Of a DNA stretch of 37,509 bases, positions 17,169 to 25,550 are shown piece after piece. Source of the stretch: Alphaproteobacteria bacterium (GTDB lineage Bacteria; Pseudomonadota; Alphaproteobacteria; Paracaedibacterales; VGCI01); NCBI GenBank assembly GCA_019746225.1, contig JAIESE010000047.1, positions 1 to 37,509 on the forward strand. Direction: 5' to 3'. The notes beneath the pieces are model-generated. The model saw nothing but the letters and a program-made list of their open reading frames with translations, searched no databases and was not told where the DNA came from. The position numbers and the translations under genes are program-made. Each line of letters opens with the position of its first letter. Position 1 is the stretch's first letter.

Positions 17169-17948
17169 ATGATAAAATATTTGAAATATGTGGTGCCGTT
17201 TTTTTTCGTTGCGACATCTCTTGAAACAGAAGGTGCGGATATGCCAGTTACAAACTCTGAAACAGCTACCCCCTTCCCCACAGACAATGCTAGGGCTGTC
17301 CCTGATGAGACAAACATGCCAACTTCTCCGTATACTGCTGCTTTCCCTGAAGAGAACACATTCGCGCCTACTCCCCCCGAAACCCTGGATGCAGCTCCTG
17401 GGACTCCCTTACATCTTGTTCCCCCTTCAGAGGATCAACACCCCCTTTCAGAAGCACAAGGACAAGAAACGGTAGCCAAGAAACATATTGATATACTTGC
17501 CCAACATGAAGCCATTTTGGAAAAGGCAAGTCAACACCTTGCCGACCAAAAAGCAGAATTGAGAATCCTTCGCATCCAACTAGCCAAAGAAAATGCACCA
17601 TCGAATCAAAAGACAGAAGAAAAGACTGAGCTCCCGAAGGGCGTCATTCCCCCCCAACCAGCGGATCTACCTTCCAATTTCACAAAGCCCACTCCAAGTG
17701 AGCGAACCCCTATTCGAATAGCACCAAACAAAATTTCTAATCCTAACCAGGTGAACCCCTCAACCCAATCTACCGTCGATGAGCACGGAGATTTTCTTGG
17801 ACATGAAGAAGCAGCAACCGGGCAGATGGACAATTTCCAAAAGACTGAGAATAAAAAAATAAGAGAAGTTCGAAGTGAGGTCGTCACGAATAATCCAGGA
17901 AAACCAATGATAACGAAAGAAGACTCTTCGATATACGTCGTTCCATGA
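17169..17948 (+). CDS. Exported proline-rich protein with short coiled coil
   Basis: A 259-residue protein of no recognised family. The N-terminus MIKYLKYVVPFFFVATSLET is a short signal peptide, with likely cleavage near EGA/DM. Residues ~25-95 are Pro/Thr/Ala-rich and probably extended. Residues ~100-140 form a helical heptad-like segment (QHEAILEKASQHLADQKAEL). The remainder is again Pro/Asn-rich and disordered, ending in a valine-proline tip. TAAGGGA at 17153-17159 serves the ATG. It lies after the Gly/Met-rich gene but behind that gene's terminator, so it is transcribed separately, and is convergent with hemW. It is likely periplasmic or surface-exposed. Confidence 0.7.
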   Translation: MIKYLKYVVPFFFVATSLETEGADMPVTNSETATPFPTDNARAVPDETNMPTSPYTAAFPEENTFAPTPPETLDAAPGTPLHLVPPSEDQHPLSEAQGQETVAKKHIDILAQHEAILEKASQHLADQKAELRILRIQLAKENAPSNQKTEEKTELPKGVIPPQPADLPSNFTKPTPSERTPIRIAPNKISNPNQVNPSTQSTVDEHGDFLGHEEAATGQMDNFQKTENKKIREVRSEVVTNNPGKPMITKEDSSIYVVP

Positions 17949-17966
17949 AGTATAGCCAATAAAGCT

Positions 17967-19106
17967 TCATTCAGGAGATAGAAGACGCTTCAACACACCA
18001 TTCAAGCATTGAAGTCCAAGGGGTGTGGCACGAAGGGTATTATCCGTTTTAAGAAGATAACCTCCCTCAATAAGAATTCTGAGCCCCTCAGGGTCAATAA
18101 TTGTCGACTTAAAACTTGGAAGTTCAAGACCTGCAGTGAGACGAAGGCCCATCATCAATGCTTCTGTTTCTTGGTCTTGGGCGGAGAGAAGAATCGCTTC
18201 TTCCTCGCCTGATCCATTCATCACAGCCTTCATCCATGTCTCTGGTGCCCGATATTGCTTTGTGGCGACTTTGCCCTCAGGGAGTGTTAATCGACCATGG
18301 GCACCGGGTCCCACACCTGCATAGTCCTGATATTGCCAATAACTGATATTGTGGCGAGACTCGGCTCCGGGGCGAGCATGATTAGAAATTTCATAAGCTG
18401 GCAATCCTGCAGCCTTAGTTTGCTGTTGAGTAAGCTCAAACAAATCTGCTGCAAGATCCTCTCCGGGTATGATGAGTTCTCCCCGTTCATATAACGGCGC
18501 AAAAGCGGTTCCTGGTTCAATAGTAAGTTGGTAGAGGGATATGTGTTCTGTGCCAAAGGACATCGCTTGCGCAAGCTCTTGGCGCCAGGCCTCTACGGTT
18601 TGATGGGGCCGGGCATAAATGAGGTCAAAAGAGGCTCGCTCAAAAGTCTTAATCGCCGTTTCAATGGCTTTAATGCCTTCTGCAGCGCTGTGTTGACGAC
18701 CCAATTGTTTCAAATCAGGATCATTTAGCGCTTGAATGCCAATAGAAACTCGATTCACCCCAGCGGCCTTCAAATCTTGAAACTTACTCACTTCAACGGA
18801 ATTCGGGTTGGCCTCTAAAGTAATTTCGATGTTGGGTGTCGGTGACCAGTACCCCAACGCTTTGCGAATCAAAGCTTCAACGGTTCGCGGTCGCATCAAT
18901 GAAGGCGTTCCTCCGCCAAAGAAGATGCTGGTCAAATGCCTTGGGCCAAGACGCGCAGCCGTATGATCCAACTCTTTCAGCAGGGCTTCTTCCCATGCAT
19001 CTTCTTCGATAGAGGCTCTGACGTGGCTGTTAAAGTCACAATAGGGACATTTTGAAAGGCAGAACGGCCAATGGATGTAGAGAGCAAGATTTTGAAGTTC
19101 AGGCAT
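17967..19106 (-). CDS. hemW: Radical SAM heme chaperone HemW
   Basis: A radical-SAM protein that binds heme and is thought to deliver it to respiratory enzymes; it was formerly annotated as coproporphyrinogen III oxidase. The 4Fe-4S motif is CLSKCPYC within YIHWPFCLSKCPYCDF. The residue two places after the third Cys is Phe, the HemW pattern, whereas true HemN has a fourth Cys there. GGGTPSLM and the EANPNSVE segment also fit. At 379 aa it has the expected length. It overlaps the end of rdgB by eight bases and is the last gene of the rph-rdgB-hemW operon. Confidence 0.94.
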   Translation of the reverse strand: MPELQNLALYIHWPFCLSKCPYCDFNSHVRASIEEDAWEEALLKELDHTAARLGPRHLTSIFFGGGTPSLMRPRTVEALIRKALGYWSPTPNIEITLEANPNSVEVSKFQDLKAAGVNRVSIGIQALNDPDLKQLGRQHSAAEGIKAIETAIKTFERASFDLIYARPHQTVEAWRQELAQAMSFGTEHISLYQLTIEPGTAFAPLYERGELIIPGEDLAADLFELTQQQTKAAGLPAYEISNHARPGAESRHNISYWQYQDYAGVGPGAHGRLTLPEGKVATKQYRAPETWMKAVMNGSGEEEAILLSAQDQETEALMMGLRLTAGLELPSFKSTIIDPEGLRILIEGGYLLKTDNTLRATPLGLQCLNGVLKRLLSPE

Positions 19107-19755
19107 GGCGCGTAAAACAAACTTGAATTAATTTCTGAATCGCGATTGCCCGGTGAGAAATTTGTCGTTTGAGCTCAGGGGGCATTTGGGCATACGTTTT
19201 AGAATGCCCTTCGGGAATAAAGATCGGATCATACCCAAAGCCAAAATCCCCACGAGGGGGAAAAGATAAGTGTCCATAGGCACGCCCCTCAACAGCGACC
19301 TCATAACCATCTGGCCAGACAAGGCTTAAAGTGCAGACAAAATAAGCGGAGAGATCTAGCTTGTCAGACATTTCTTGCGCCACACGATCCATGGCATAAG
19401 AAAAGTCTCGCCCACCCTCGGGAGTTATCGCCCACCGCCCAGAATAAATCCCGGGTTGGCCATCTAATGCCGGAATTACGAGACCCGAATCATCGGCCAA
19501 ACAGGGAAGCCCAGATGCTTTCATGCCCGCTTCTGCTTTCAGACGGGCATTTTCTGCAAATGTTGCCCCAGTCTCTTCAGGTTCATCCAAATTGAGGGAG
19601 GCTGCAGAAACTGTGATAATTTGTAAAGGGCCTAAAAATTCACCGAATTCACGAATTTTTCCTTGGTTGTGGCTGGCCACGAGGAGCTGTGGTTCTTGAA
19701 ATAATCGCCTTTGGGGATTCTGCCCTTGGGGATTCTGATTGGATGTATCTGCCAT
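19099..19755 (-). CDS. rdgB: dITP/XTP pyrophosphatase (RdgB/HAM1)
   Basis: House-cleaning enzyme that hydrolyses dITP, XTP and ITP to monophosphates, keeping deaminated purines out of DNA and RNA. Motifs seen are LLVASHNQGKIREF near the start, LADDSGLVIPALDGQPG with the catalytic and metal-binding acids, FGFGYDPIFIP and the closing SHRAIAI. At 218 aa it is slightly long because of a ~24-residue polar leader containing a NPQGQNPQ repeat. That leader comes from a direct DNA repeat of TTGGGGATTCTG at 19711-19722 and 19726-19737. It lies 12 bases after rph and overlaps hemW by eight bases. Confidence 0.95.
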   Translation of the reverse strand: MADTSNQNPQGQNPQRRLFQEPQLLVASHNQGKIREFGEFLGPLQIITVSAASLNLDEPEETGATFAENARLKAEAGMKASGLPCLADDSGLVIPALDGQPGIYSGRWAITPEGGRDFSYAMDRVAQEMSDKLDLSAYFVCTLSLVWPDGYEVAVEGRAYGHLSFPPRGDFGFGYDPIFIPEGHSKTYAQMPPELKRQISHRAIAIQKLIQVCFTRHA

Positions 19756-19767
19756 TAAATTTTATTC

Positions 19768-20490
19768 TCAACCCTCAATCTTCAAGGCTTCCCGCTGTAA
19801 CTTTACCAATTCTTGGACACCTTCTCGCGCAAGGCCAAGCATTTTGGCAAAGGACTCATCGCCAAAGGATCCCTTTTCAGCCGTTGCCTGAATCTCAACA
19901 AGGTTTCCGCCGCCCAGCATCACAAAGTTGGCGTCAACTTCAGCGTTCGAGTCTTCTTCATAATTGAGGTCAAGGATGGCCTCCCCCTTCAAAATACCAC
20001 AAGAGATTGCCGCAACTTGATCAATGATGGGCATTTTTGAAAGCGTTTTATTCTTAACTAATTTTGCAATGGCTTGATGCATTGCCACGTAAGCCCCCGT
20101 AATACTGGCCGTTCGTGTGCCGCCGTCGGCCTGGAGGACATCACAGTCAATGCGGATTTGACGCTCCCCAAGGAGGGATAAATCTACCACAGCTCGCAAG
20201 GATCTACCGATCAAGCGTTGAATTTCTTGGGTGCGTCCCGTTTGTTTGCCTCGAGAGGCTTCACGATCCACGCGAGTGTGGGTAGCGCGCGGCAGCATGC
20301 CATATTCTGCCGTAATCCAACCGGATCCAGTATTACGCAAAAACGGTGGAACTTTTTCCTCAACGGTGGCTGTACAAATGATGTGCGTATCTCCGAATTT
20401 CACGAAACAGGAACCTTCCGCATATTTTGCATAGTTGGGTCCGAGGAAAACAGAACGTAATTCATTGGTTTTTCTTTTATCTTGGCGCAT
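19768..20490 (-). CDS. rph: Ribonuclease PH
   Basis: Phosphate-dependent 3'-to-5' exoribonuclease that trims tRNA 3' ends and degrades structured RNA. The 240-aa protein has [16 protein letters not shown], the [19 protein letters not shown] region, [20 protein letters not shown] and [20 protein letters not shown], all canonical and intact. It is the first gene of a minus-strand operon with rdgB and hemW, divergent from hrcA across a 73-base spacer. This divergent pair is a common alphaproteobacterial arrangement. Confidence 0.97.
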   Translation of the reverse strand: MRQDKRKTNELRSVFLGPNYAKYAEGSCFVKFGDTHIICTATVEEKVPPFLRNTGSGWITAEYGMLPRATHTRVDREASRGKQTGRTQEIQRLIGRSLRAVVDLSLLGERQIRIDCDVLQADGGTRTASITGAYVAMHQAIAKLVKNKTLSKMPIIDQVAAISCGILKGEAILDLNYEEDSNAEVDANFVMLGGGNLVEIQATAEKGSFGDESFAKMLGLAREGVQELVKLQREALKIEG

Positions 20491-20563
20491 ACTAATTTAT
20501 CCACTCTACTTGACGATTTCTTGTTTTTTTACTACATGTTAGATACAAATGAAAGGTAAAAAC

Positions 20564-21607
20564 ATGTCTTTGACCGTAGCAGAGCTCAATAAACGCTCTA
20601 TAGATATTTTTCGAGAATTAGTAGATGCCTATGTAGAAACGGGTGAACCCGTTGGTTCACGCACCCTTTCTCGTCGATTGAAAACCAATTTGTCTCCCGC
20701 AACCATACGAAATGTGATGGCTGATTTGGAAGAGGCCGGGCTTCTTTATGCGCCCCATACCTCAGCGGGTCGCTTGCCCACAGAAGCCGGCTTGCGATTC
20801 TTTGTTCATGGATTGTTGGAACTTGGTGACTTAACGGAAGGGGATCGAGCTTATATCGAACAGCGCTGTACGAATGCGGGCCGAAAAGTTGACGATGTTC
20901 TCGAAGAAGCTACATCCATGCTTTCTGGCTTGTCTAAGTGCGCTGGCCTGGTTTTGGCCCCAAAAACTGAATCTCCCTTGAAGCATGTTGAGTTTGTCAG
21001 TTTAAGTTCAGGTCGGGCCATTCTGGTGATGATCACTGAAGATGGTGTTGTGGAAAATCGACTCATTGAAGTGCCGATTGGCATTCCGCCATCTATCCTC
21101 GTAGAAGCCTCCAATTACCTCAATGGACGCCTGACAGGGCGTACCTTAAGTGAAGCAAAACGCATTATTTTTGAAGAACTGAAGCAGCACAAAGCCCACC
21201 TCGATACCCTCACCGCGAAAGTTGTTGAAACAGGCATTGGCGTCTGGAGTGAGGGAGATCAAGGAGGTTCATTGATTGTGAAAGGGCAAAGCAATTTGCT
21301 CACCAACGTTACTGTTGTGGAAGATTTGGATCATATTCGGGATTTATTTACCGTGTTGGACACGAAAGAAACATTGATTCAACTCTTAGATGCTTCCATC
21401 CAAGCGGATGGGGTACAAATATTTATTGGGGCCGAAAATAGCCTTTTCAGCCTGTCAGGTTGCTCTCTAGTAGTTGCCCCTTACAAAAATTCTCGACAGC
21501 ATATTCTGGGCGCCATTGGCGTGGTGGGTCCAACCCGCATGAACTATAGCAAGATCATTCCGCTCGTAGATTATACAGCAAAATTAGTCGGCCAATTGTT
21601 GGGGTAA
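20564..21607 (+). CDS. hrcA: Heat-inducible transcription repressor HrcA
   Basis: Repressor that binds CIRCE operators and needs GroEL for folding, so that heat stress derepresses groESL. The N-terminal winged helix reads SPATIRNVMADLEEAGLLYA then HTSAGRLPTEAGLRFFV. The middle and C-terminal dimerisation and GAF-like domain ends FIGAENSLFSLSGCSLVVAP. ATG 20564 is chosen over 20549 because AAAGG precedes it and the extra five residues are not family-like; this gives 347 aa. TTGACG at 20510-20515 may be a -35. No CIRCE lies upstream, so autoregulation is not evident. The usual downstream partner grpE is missing; msbA follows instead. Confidence 0.95.
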   Translation: MSLTVAELNKRSIDIFRELVDAYVETGEPVGSRTLSRRLKTNLSPATIRNVMADLEEAGLLYAPHTSAGRLPTEAGLRFFVHGLLELGDLTEGDRAYIEQRCTNAGRKVDDVLEEATSMLSGLSKCAGLVLAPKTESPLKHVEFVSLSSGRAILVMITEDGVVENRLIEVPIGIPPSILVEASNYLNGRLTGRTLSEAKRIIFEELKQHKAHLDTLTAKVVETGIGVWSEGDQGGSLIVKGQSNLLTNVTVVEDLDHIRDLFTVLDTKETLIQLLDASIQADGVQIFIGAENSLFSLSGCSLVVAPYKNSRQHILGAIGVVGPTRMNYSKIIPLVDYTAKLVGQLLG

Positions 21608-21683
21608 GGATCGTGAAGCACCCTAACCCCCAACCTGCCGATTTTTCTAGAAATTTGCCACCTATATGGGGTATCAAAGGGAT

Positions 21684-23468
21684 ATGAATACGATTACATC
21701 TCTTGTCTCTCCGCGCTCCAAAAGTCATGAATTGGGTCGACGCATATTTCATGAGCATATCCGCCCCTATGGACGGTATTTTGGGGCTGCCATCGTTCTC
21801 ATGATTCTGGCTGCTTTGTCAACGTCTGCCTTGCCTTATTTGCTTCAACCGGTCTTCGATGAAGTCTTTACCCACGGGACACCGCGATTATTGATGCTTG
21901 TTTGTGGGGGAATCTTTTTGGCATTTGTTGTCAAAGGCGCCACGTCTTTTGGTGAAGCGGTCATCATGACTTATGTGGGTCAGCGCATTATTTCAGACTT
22001 GCAAAATCGTCTCTTTAGTCATCTGATGCACCTAGATTTGGCCTATTTTCACGGGACATCTTCGGGCGATCTCTTATCCCGTTTCACCAATGACGTTAAC
22101 CTAATGCGCAACGCCGTTGCCACCAGTTTAGTTGGTTTTGGTAAGGATTCTTTTACCCTGGTATTCCTCGTCTCCCTCATGTTTTATCGAGACTGGACAC
22201 TGGCCTGCATTGCCTTTTTCGTCTTTCCTCTGGCTGTATTTCCCATTCTTCGCATTGGCCGACGCATGCGCAAAGTCGCGAATAATACCCAAGAGGAGCT
22301 CGCGAGCTTCACTGGACGCCTTACCCAAGTTTTCCAAGGGATCCGTGTCATCAAGGCATATGGCACTGAAAAATACGAAGCAACACGGGCTCATACCATG
22401 ATTGAACGCATCTTTGCCCTTGTTTATAAGTCCGCCCGCGTGCGCTCCGCCTCACACCCCATAATTGAAAGCTTGGGCGGCATGGCGATCGTTATCGTGA
22501 TTGCTTATGGGGGATGGCAGGTGATGCACCACGCCCGAACAACCGGCGAATTTATGTCCTTTATCTTAGCGCTATTGTTGGTCTACGAGCCCTTGAAACG
22601 CTTGAGCAACCTCAATGCGAATTTGCAAGAAGGTTTGGCGGCGGCAGGGCGCGTCTTTGCCATTTTGGATACACCCGCCACAATCCAAGATCGACCAGAC
22701 GCAAAGCCGCTTCCACGAATCGAGGGACATATCGAATTCCACAATGTGCGTTTTGCGTATCCTGATGGAAAAGTAGCCTTAGATGGGATTAACCTCAAGA
22801 TTAAAAAGGCCCACTCCATTGCTCTTGTTGGCGCCAGTGGCGCTGGAAAATCGACCATCATCAACCTCATTCCCCGCTTCTATGATATTCAAGACGGCCA
22901 AATATTGATTGATGACATGGATATCCGAGATGTCACCGTTCAATCTTTGCGCGACCAAATCGCCCTCGTGAGCCAAGAAATCATGCTGTTTGATACAACC
23001 GTGCGCGATAATATTGCTTATGGATCTTTTGGCGCAACCGATGCGGATATTACAGCAGCAGCCAAAGCCGCCGCGGCTCATGAGTTTATCGACGCACTTC
23101 CTCTGGGCTATAACACGATGATTGGTGAAAATGGGGTCAAACTCTCCGGCGGTCAACGCCAGCGCATCGCGATTGCCCGTGCCATGCTCAAAAATGCGCC
23201 GATTCTTCTGTTGGATGAAGCGACTTCTGCCTTGGATACGGATTCTGAGCGGCAAGTCCAAGCGGCCCTGAAAATTCTCATGGAAGGGCGCACCACGTTA
23301 ATGGTTGCGCACCGTCTTTCCACAGTTGTTGAAGCGGATAAAATTTATGTGCTTGATCAAGGAAAAATCGTCGAGAGCGGTGATCACCAGACACTACTTG
23401 AGCACAAAGGGATTTATGCCAACCTCTGGCAAGCGCAATCCACGCTGCCCACATCCGAAGCTGCGTAA
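21684..23468 (+). CDS. msbA: Lipid A/phospholipid flippase, ABC exporter (MsbA-type)
   Basis: Homodimeric inner-membrane ABC exporter that fuses a six-helix transmembrane domain (residues ~30-310) to a nucleotide-binding domain. The latter has Walker A GASGAGKS, Q-loop SQEIMLFD, signature LSGGQRQRIAIARAM, Walker B ILLLDEATSALD and the switch histidine in AHRLST, so the ATPase is intact. MsbA flips core lipid A; the adjacent DUF374 gene supports that over a drug exporter, though subfamily is not certain by eye. The start is ATG 21684 (594 aa, AAAGGG just before it) or ATG 21666 (600 aa, no ribosome site). It follows hrcA by about 60-75 bases. Confidence 0.88.
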   Translation: MNTITSLVSPRSKSHELGRRIFHEHIRPYGRYFGAAIVLMILAALSTSALPYLLQPVFDEVFTHGTPRLLMLVCGGIFLAFVVKGATSFGEAVIMTYVGQRIISDLQNRLFSHLMHLDLAYFHGTSSGDLLSRFTNDVNLMRNAVATSLVGFGKDSFTLVFLVSLMFYRDWTLACIAFFVFPLAVFPILRIGRRMRKVANNTQEELASFTGRLTQVFQGIRVIKAYGTEKYEATRAHTMIERIFALVYKSARVRSASHPIIESLGGMAIVIVIAYGGWQVMHHARTTGEFMSFILALLLVYEPLKRLSNLNANLQEGLAAAGRVFAILDTPATIQDRPDAKPLPRIEGHIEFHNVRFAYPDGKVALDGINLKIKKAHSIALVGASGAGKSTIINLIPRFYDIQDGQILIDDMDIRDVTVQSLRDQIALVSQEIMLFDTTVRDNIAYGSFGATDADITAAAKAAAAHEFIDALPLGYNTMIGENGVKLSGGQRQRIAIARAMLKNAPILLLDEATSALDTDSERQVQAALKILMEGRTTLMVAHRLSTVVEADKIYVLDQGKIVESGDHQTLLEHKGIYANLWQAQSTLPTSEAA

Positions 23469-23474
23469 CATCCA

Positions 23475-24167
23475 ATGAAGTGGGCAACCAAGCTTTTCAA
23501 ATCGATGTCCATCGATCGTTCTGTTGCCTTTGTTGCGGCCACCTATATTCGCCTTGTCTTCTCTACCTGCAAATGGACGGAACTTGGCAAAGAAATTCCT
23601 GAATCCTATTTAAAAGCCAATAAGCCCTTCATCGTTTGCTTTTGGCATGGGCGCTTAGGCATGCTCGCGTGCGCTTGGACATGGAAGGACCGTCCGTTTC
23701 GCATGCTTTTGTCCGCGCACCGTGACGGGCGTCTCATTGGCAGCACCGTTGGACATTTTGGCATCACCTCTATAGATGGATCCACGCAACGCGGGGGGAC
23801 CCAAGCCCTTCGGGAGCTTATTAAAGCATTGCGTAAAGGGGAGACCATCGGCATCACACCGGACGGGCCCCGGGGACCAGGGCAAGTCGCAAGCCTAGGC
23901 GTTATTACTCTGGCCAAACTCGCACAAGTCGACATGATTCCCATCACTTTCTCCACATCCCGCCGAAAGCACCTCAACACCTGGGATCGCTTTCACCTTG
24001 CCCTTCCTTTTGGACGGGGCGTGTTCGCTTGGGGCCCCCCCATATCTCCTCCCATAAGCGGCGACGAAGCCGAGATGGAACGCGTTCGGCACCAGCTGGA
24101 AACACAAATGACAGAGCTGCAAAATCGCGCAGATGATTTTGTCTTAAACGAGTGTATTAACAAATAA
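23475..24167 (+). CDS. DUF374 lysophospholipid acyltransferase-family protein
   Basis: A 230-residue protein of the DUF374 group, related to LPLAT acyltransferases and commonly found next to msbA, waaA and lpxK in alphaproteobacteria, hence probably acting on lipid A or Kdo-lipid at the inner membrane. Visible family boxes are CFWHGRLGML (with the His presumed catalytic), LLSAHRDGRLIGSTVGHFG, STQRGGTQALREL and ITPDGPRGPGQVASLG. It starts six bases after the msbA stop, so the two are cotranscribed. Here waaA and lpxK do not follow. Exact acyl donor and acceptor are unknown. Confidence 0.86.
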   Translation: MKWATKLFKSMSIDRSVAFVAATYIRLVFSTCKWTELGKEIPESYLKANKPFIVCFWHGRLGMLACAWTWKDRPFRMLLSAHRDGRLIGSTVGHFGITSIDGSTQRGGTQALRELIKALRKGETIGITPDGPRGPGQVASLGVITLAKLAQVDMIPITFSTSRRKHLNTWDRFHLALPFGRGVFAWGPPISPPISGDEAEMERVRHQLETQMTELQNRADDFVLNECINK

Positions 24168-24240
24168 TGCGCTGTCTTTAATTTCACTCCCTGGAATTTC
24201 ACTGCCTGGCAACTGTTAGCGAAAAAGATTTAAAAAAAGA

Positions 24241-24263
24241 GGGCTATTATTTAATAATAGCCC
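24241..24263. terminator. Bidirectional stem-loop between convergent genes
   Basis: GGGCTATTATT and AATAATAGCCC are perfect arms with almost no spacer. It is flanked by A-rich sequence on the left and CCTTT on the right, so it can act from either strand for DUF374 (+) and the exported methyltransferase-like gene (-). Confidence 0.75.
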
Positions 24264-24309
24264 CTTTAAAACGATCATTGGCATTGGAGAGCAGCTGCTC
24301 CTAACAGTC

Positions 24310-25218
24310 CTATTTCGTCAAAATCCAGAGATGGACAGGTTTGATATAGCCTTCCCCCTGCCATTCAACAAGCTCAATGCTCCTAAAGCCCAATGTTTGG
24401 TGATAGGGTACAGCGATTTTAATCATCTCGGCTTCGAGTTCTTTCCTTGCTGCCTCATCCCCATTAATCTTTCGATAATATTCTAATGACAGCCTAGCTT
24501 TTCTACCATCTTCAAAAATCACATAAGGCTTACCTTGATTCGCTTTCTGATCATCCAATTGCAAATAGATTGCAGGAAATATTAATTGGCCACCTTTCTT
24601 CAACACCCTTTCATAAATCCCGCATTCACGAAAATACTGCCAATCACTGACTACTTCATTTACGGAGTTTGAGGGGATATAGGCGATATGCTCAGCATTC
24701 GTTACATCCAGCATAGCATCAGCCTCATTAGCTTCGCCAGTATCAATCATATAATTTTCATTACCTTGAGTTGCACCCCAGATCCCGCCGTGATGACCCT
24801 TGTGACCTGAAAACAAGACAATACGACAAAAGGGATGCTCCTTTACGTAGTCATCCCAAGATCGGCGAATAATAGGCCTTTCTTCATTTGCGTAAATATC
24901 TATATACTTTAAATCCTTCACGCGCAAAGTTTCAAATACTTTGCGATAACTCACCGAGTCAAGGACTACCTCAGAAAGACGGCGTCGAGTATTTTGTAGA
25001 TTCACATACCCAACCTCATCTTTCGCTTCTTGTTCTTTCCATTGAGTATAAACTTCACTAGGAAGCGTTGCACGTATAGCAACGTAGTCCTCACGACTGT
25101 AGCCTTTGCCAGCTGCTGTTTGCTCAAGCCAGGGTTCGTGATCCTTCTCCATAGCTGTTGCAAGATAAAAACTACTCAACAAGAAAGAAAGCGACACTGT
25201 TTTAAATAGTAAATGCAT
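24310..25218 (-). CDS. Exported protein with a methyltransferase-like (Rossmann) region
   Basis: A 302-residue protein with a clear signal peptide (LLFKTVSLSFLLSSFYLATA, cleaved near residue 22). The central part reads like a class I SAM-dependent methyltransferase: a strand and degenerate glycine loop IVLFSGHKGHHGG (residues 133-145), an acidic strand end MIDTGEANEADA, DVTNAEHIAYIPSNSVNEVV (171-190), and the typical YERVLKKGGQLIFPA (202-216). The glycine loop does not match the usual GxGxG, so cofactor binding is uncertain. GAGGA precedes the ATG. Export is odd for a SAM enzyme, as SAM is cytosolic; a secreted effector acting in a host is one reading. It stands alone. Confidence 0.65.
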   Translation of the reverse strand: MHLLFKTVSLSFLLSSFYLATAMEKDHEPWLEQTAAGKGYSREDYVAIRATLPSEVYTQWKEQEAKDEVGYVNLQNTRRRLSEVVLDSVSYRKVFETLRVKDLKYIDIYANEERPIIRRSWDDYVKEHPFCRIVLFSGHKGHHGGIWGATQGNENYMIDTGEANEADAMLDVTNAEHIAYIPSNSVNEVVSDWQYFRECGIYERVLKKGGQLIFPAIYLQLDDQKANQGKPYVIFEDGRKARLSLEYYRKINGDEAARKELEAEMIKIAVPYHQTLGFRSIELVEWQGEGYIKPVHLWILTK

Positions 25219-25439
25219 TTTGTCCTCATAAGTTTGTGTTGTGATTGATATAAAGCCCCCAGGGGGTCACGCCATATATATAATCACTCTTTTCAAAAAC
25301 ACAAGTATATTCACCTCATTGACCGAGTTTTCTTAGATTTTGTAAGTTAAAAGACAGTAAGGGTTTCAAGGAAAAAGGATATCTCCTTAAAAGATTAAGA
25401 AATCCCCTGCTCTTTACGAAAAATTAAGCCCCTTCCGTT

Positions 25440-25445
25440 TATAAT
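25440..25445 (+). promoter_or_regulatory. Consensus -10 hexamer before phaC
   Basis: A perfect TATAAT about 105 bases before the phaC start. No good -35 hexamer lies at 16-18 bases upstream, so the promoter is tentative. The 287-base spacer 25219-25505 holds nothing else recognised. Confidence 0.35.
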
Positions 25446-25550
25446 AATGTACTGCATTGCGTGTAGCAGAGCGCTTTTGCACGCCGTGAAAGTCCATTTT
25501 TATAAGTGTCAACTTCGGGACAAACTCCCTTGACGCCAACGAGGCATGAT

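Noticed and set aside
22779..23261. 160-aa open frame antisense to msbA
   Set aside because: It mirrors the conserved nucleotide-binding domain and has no signals of its own.
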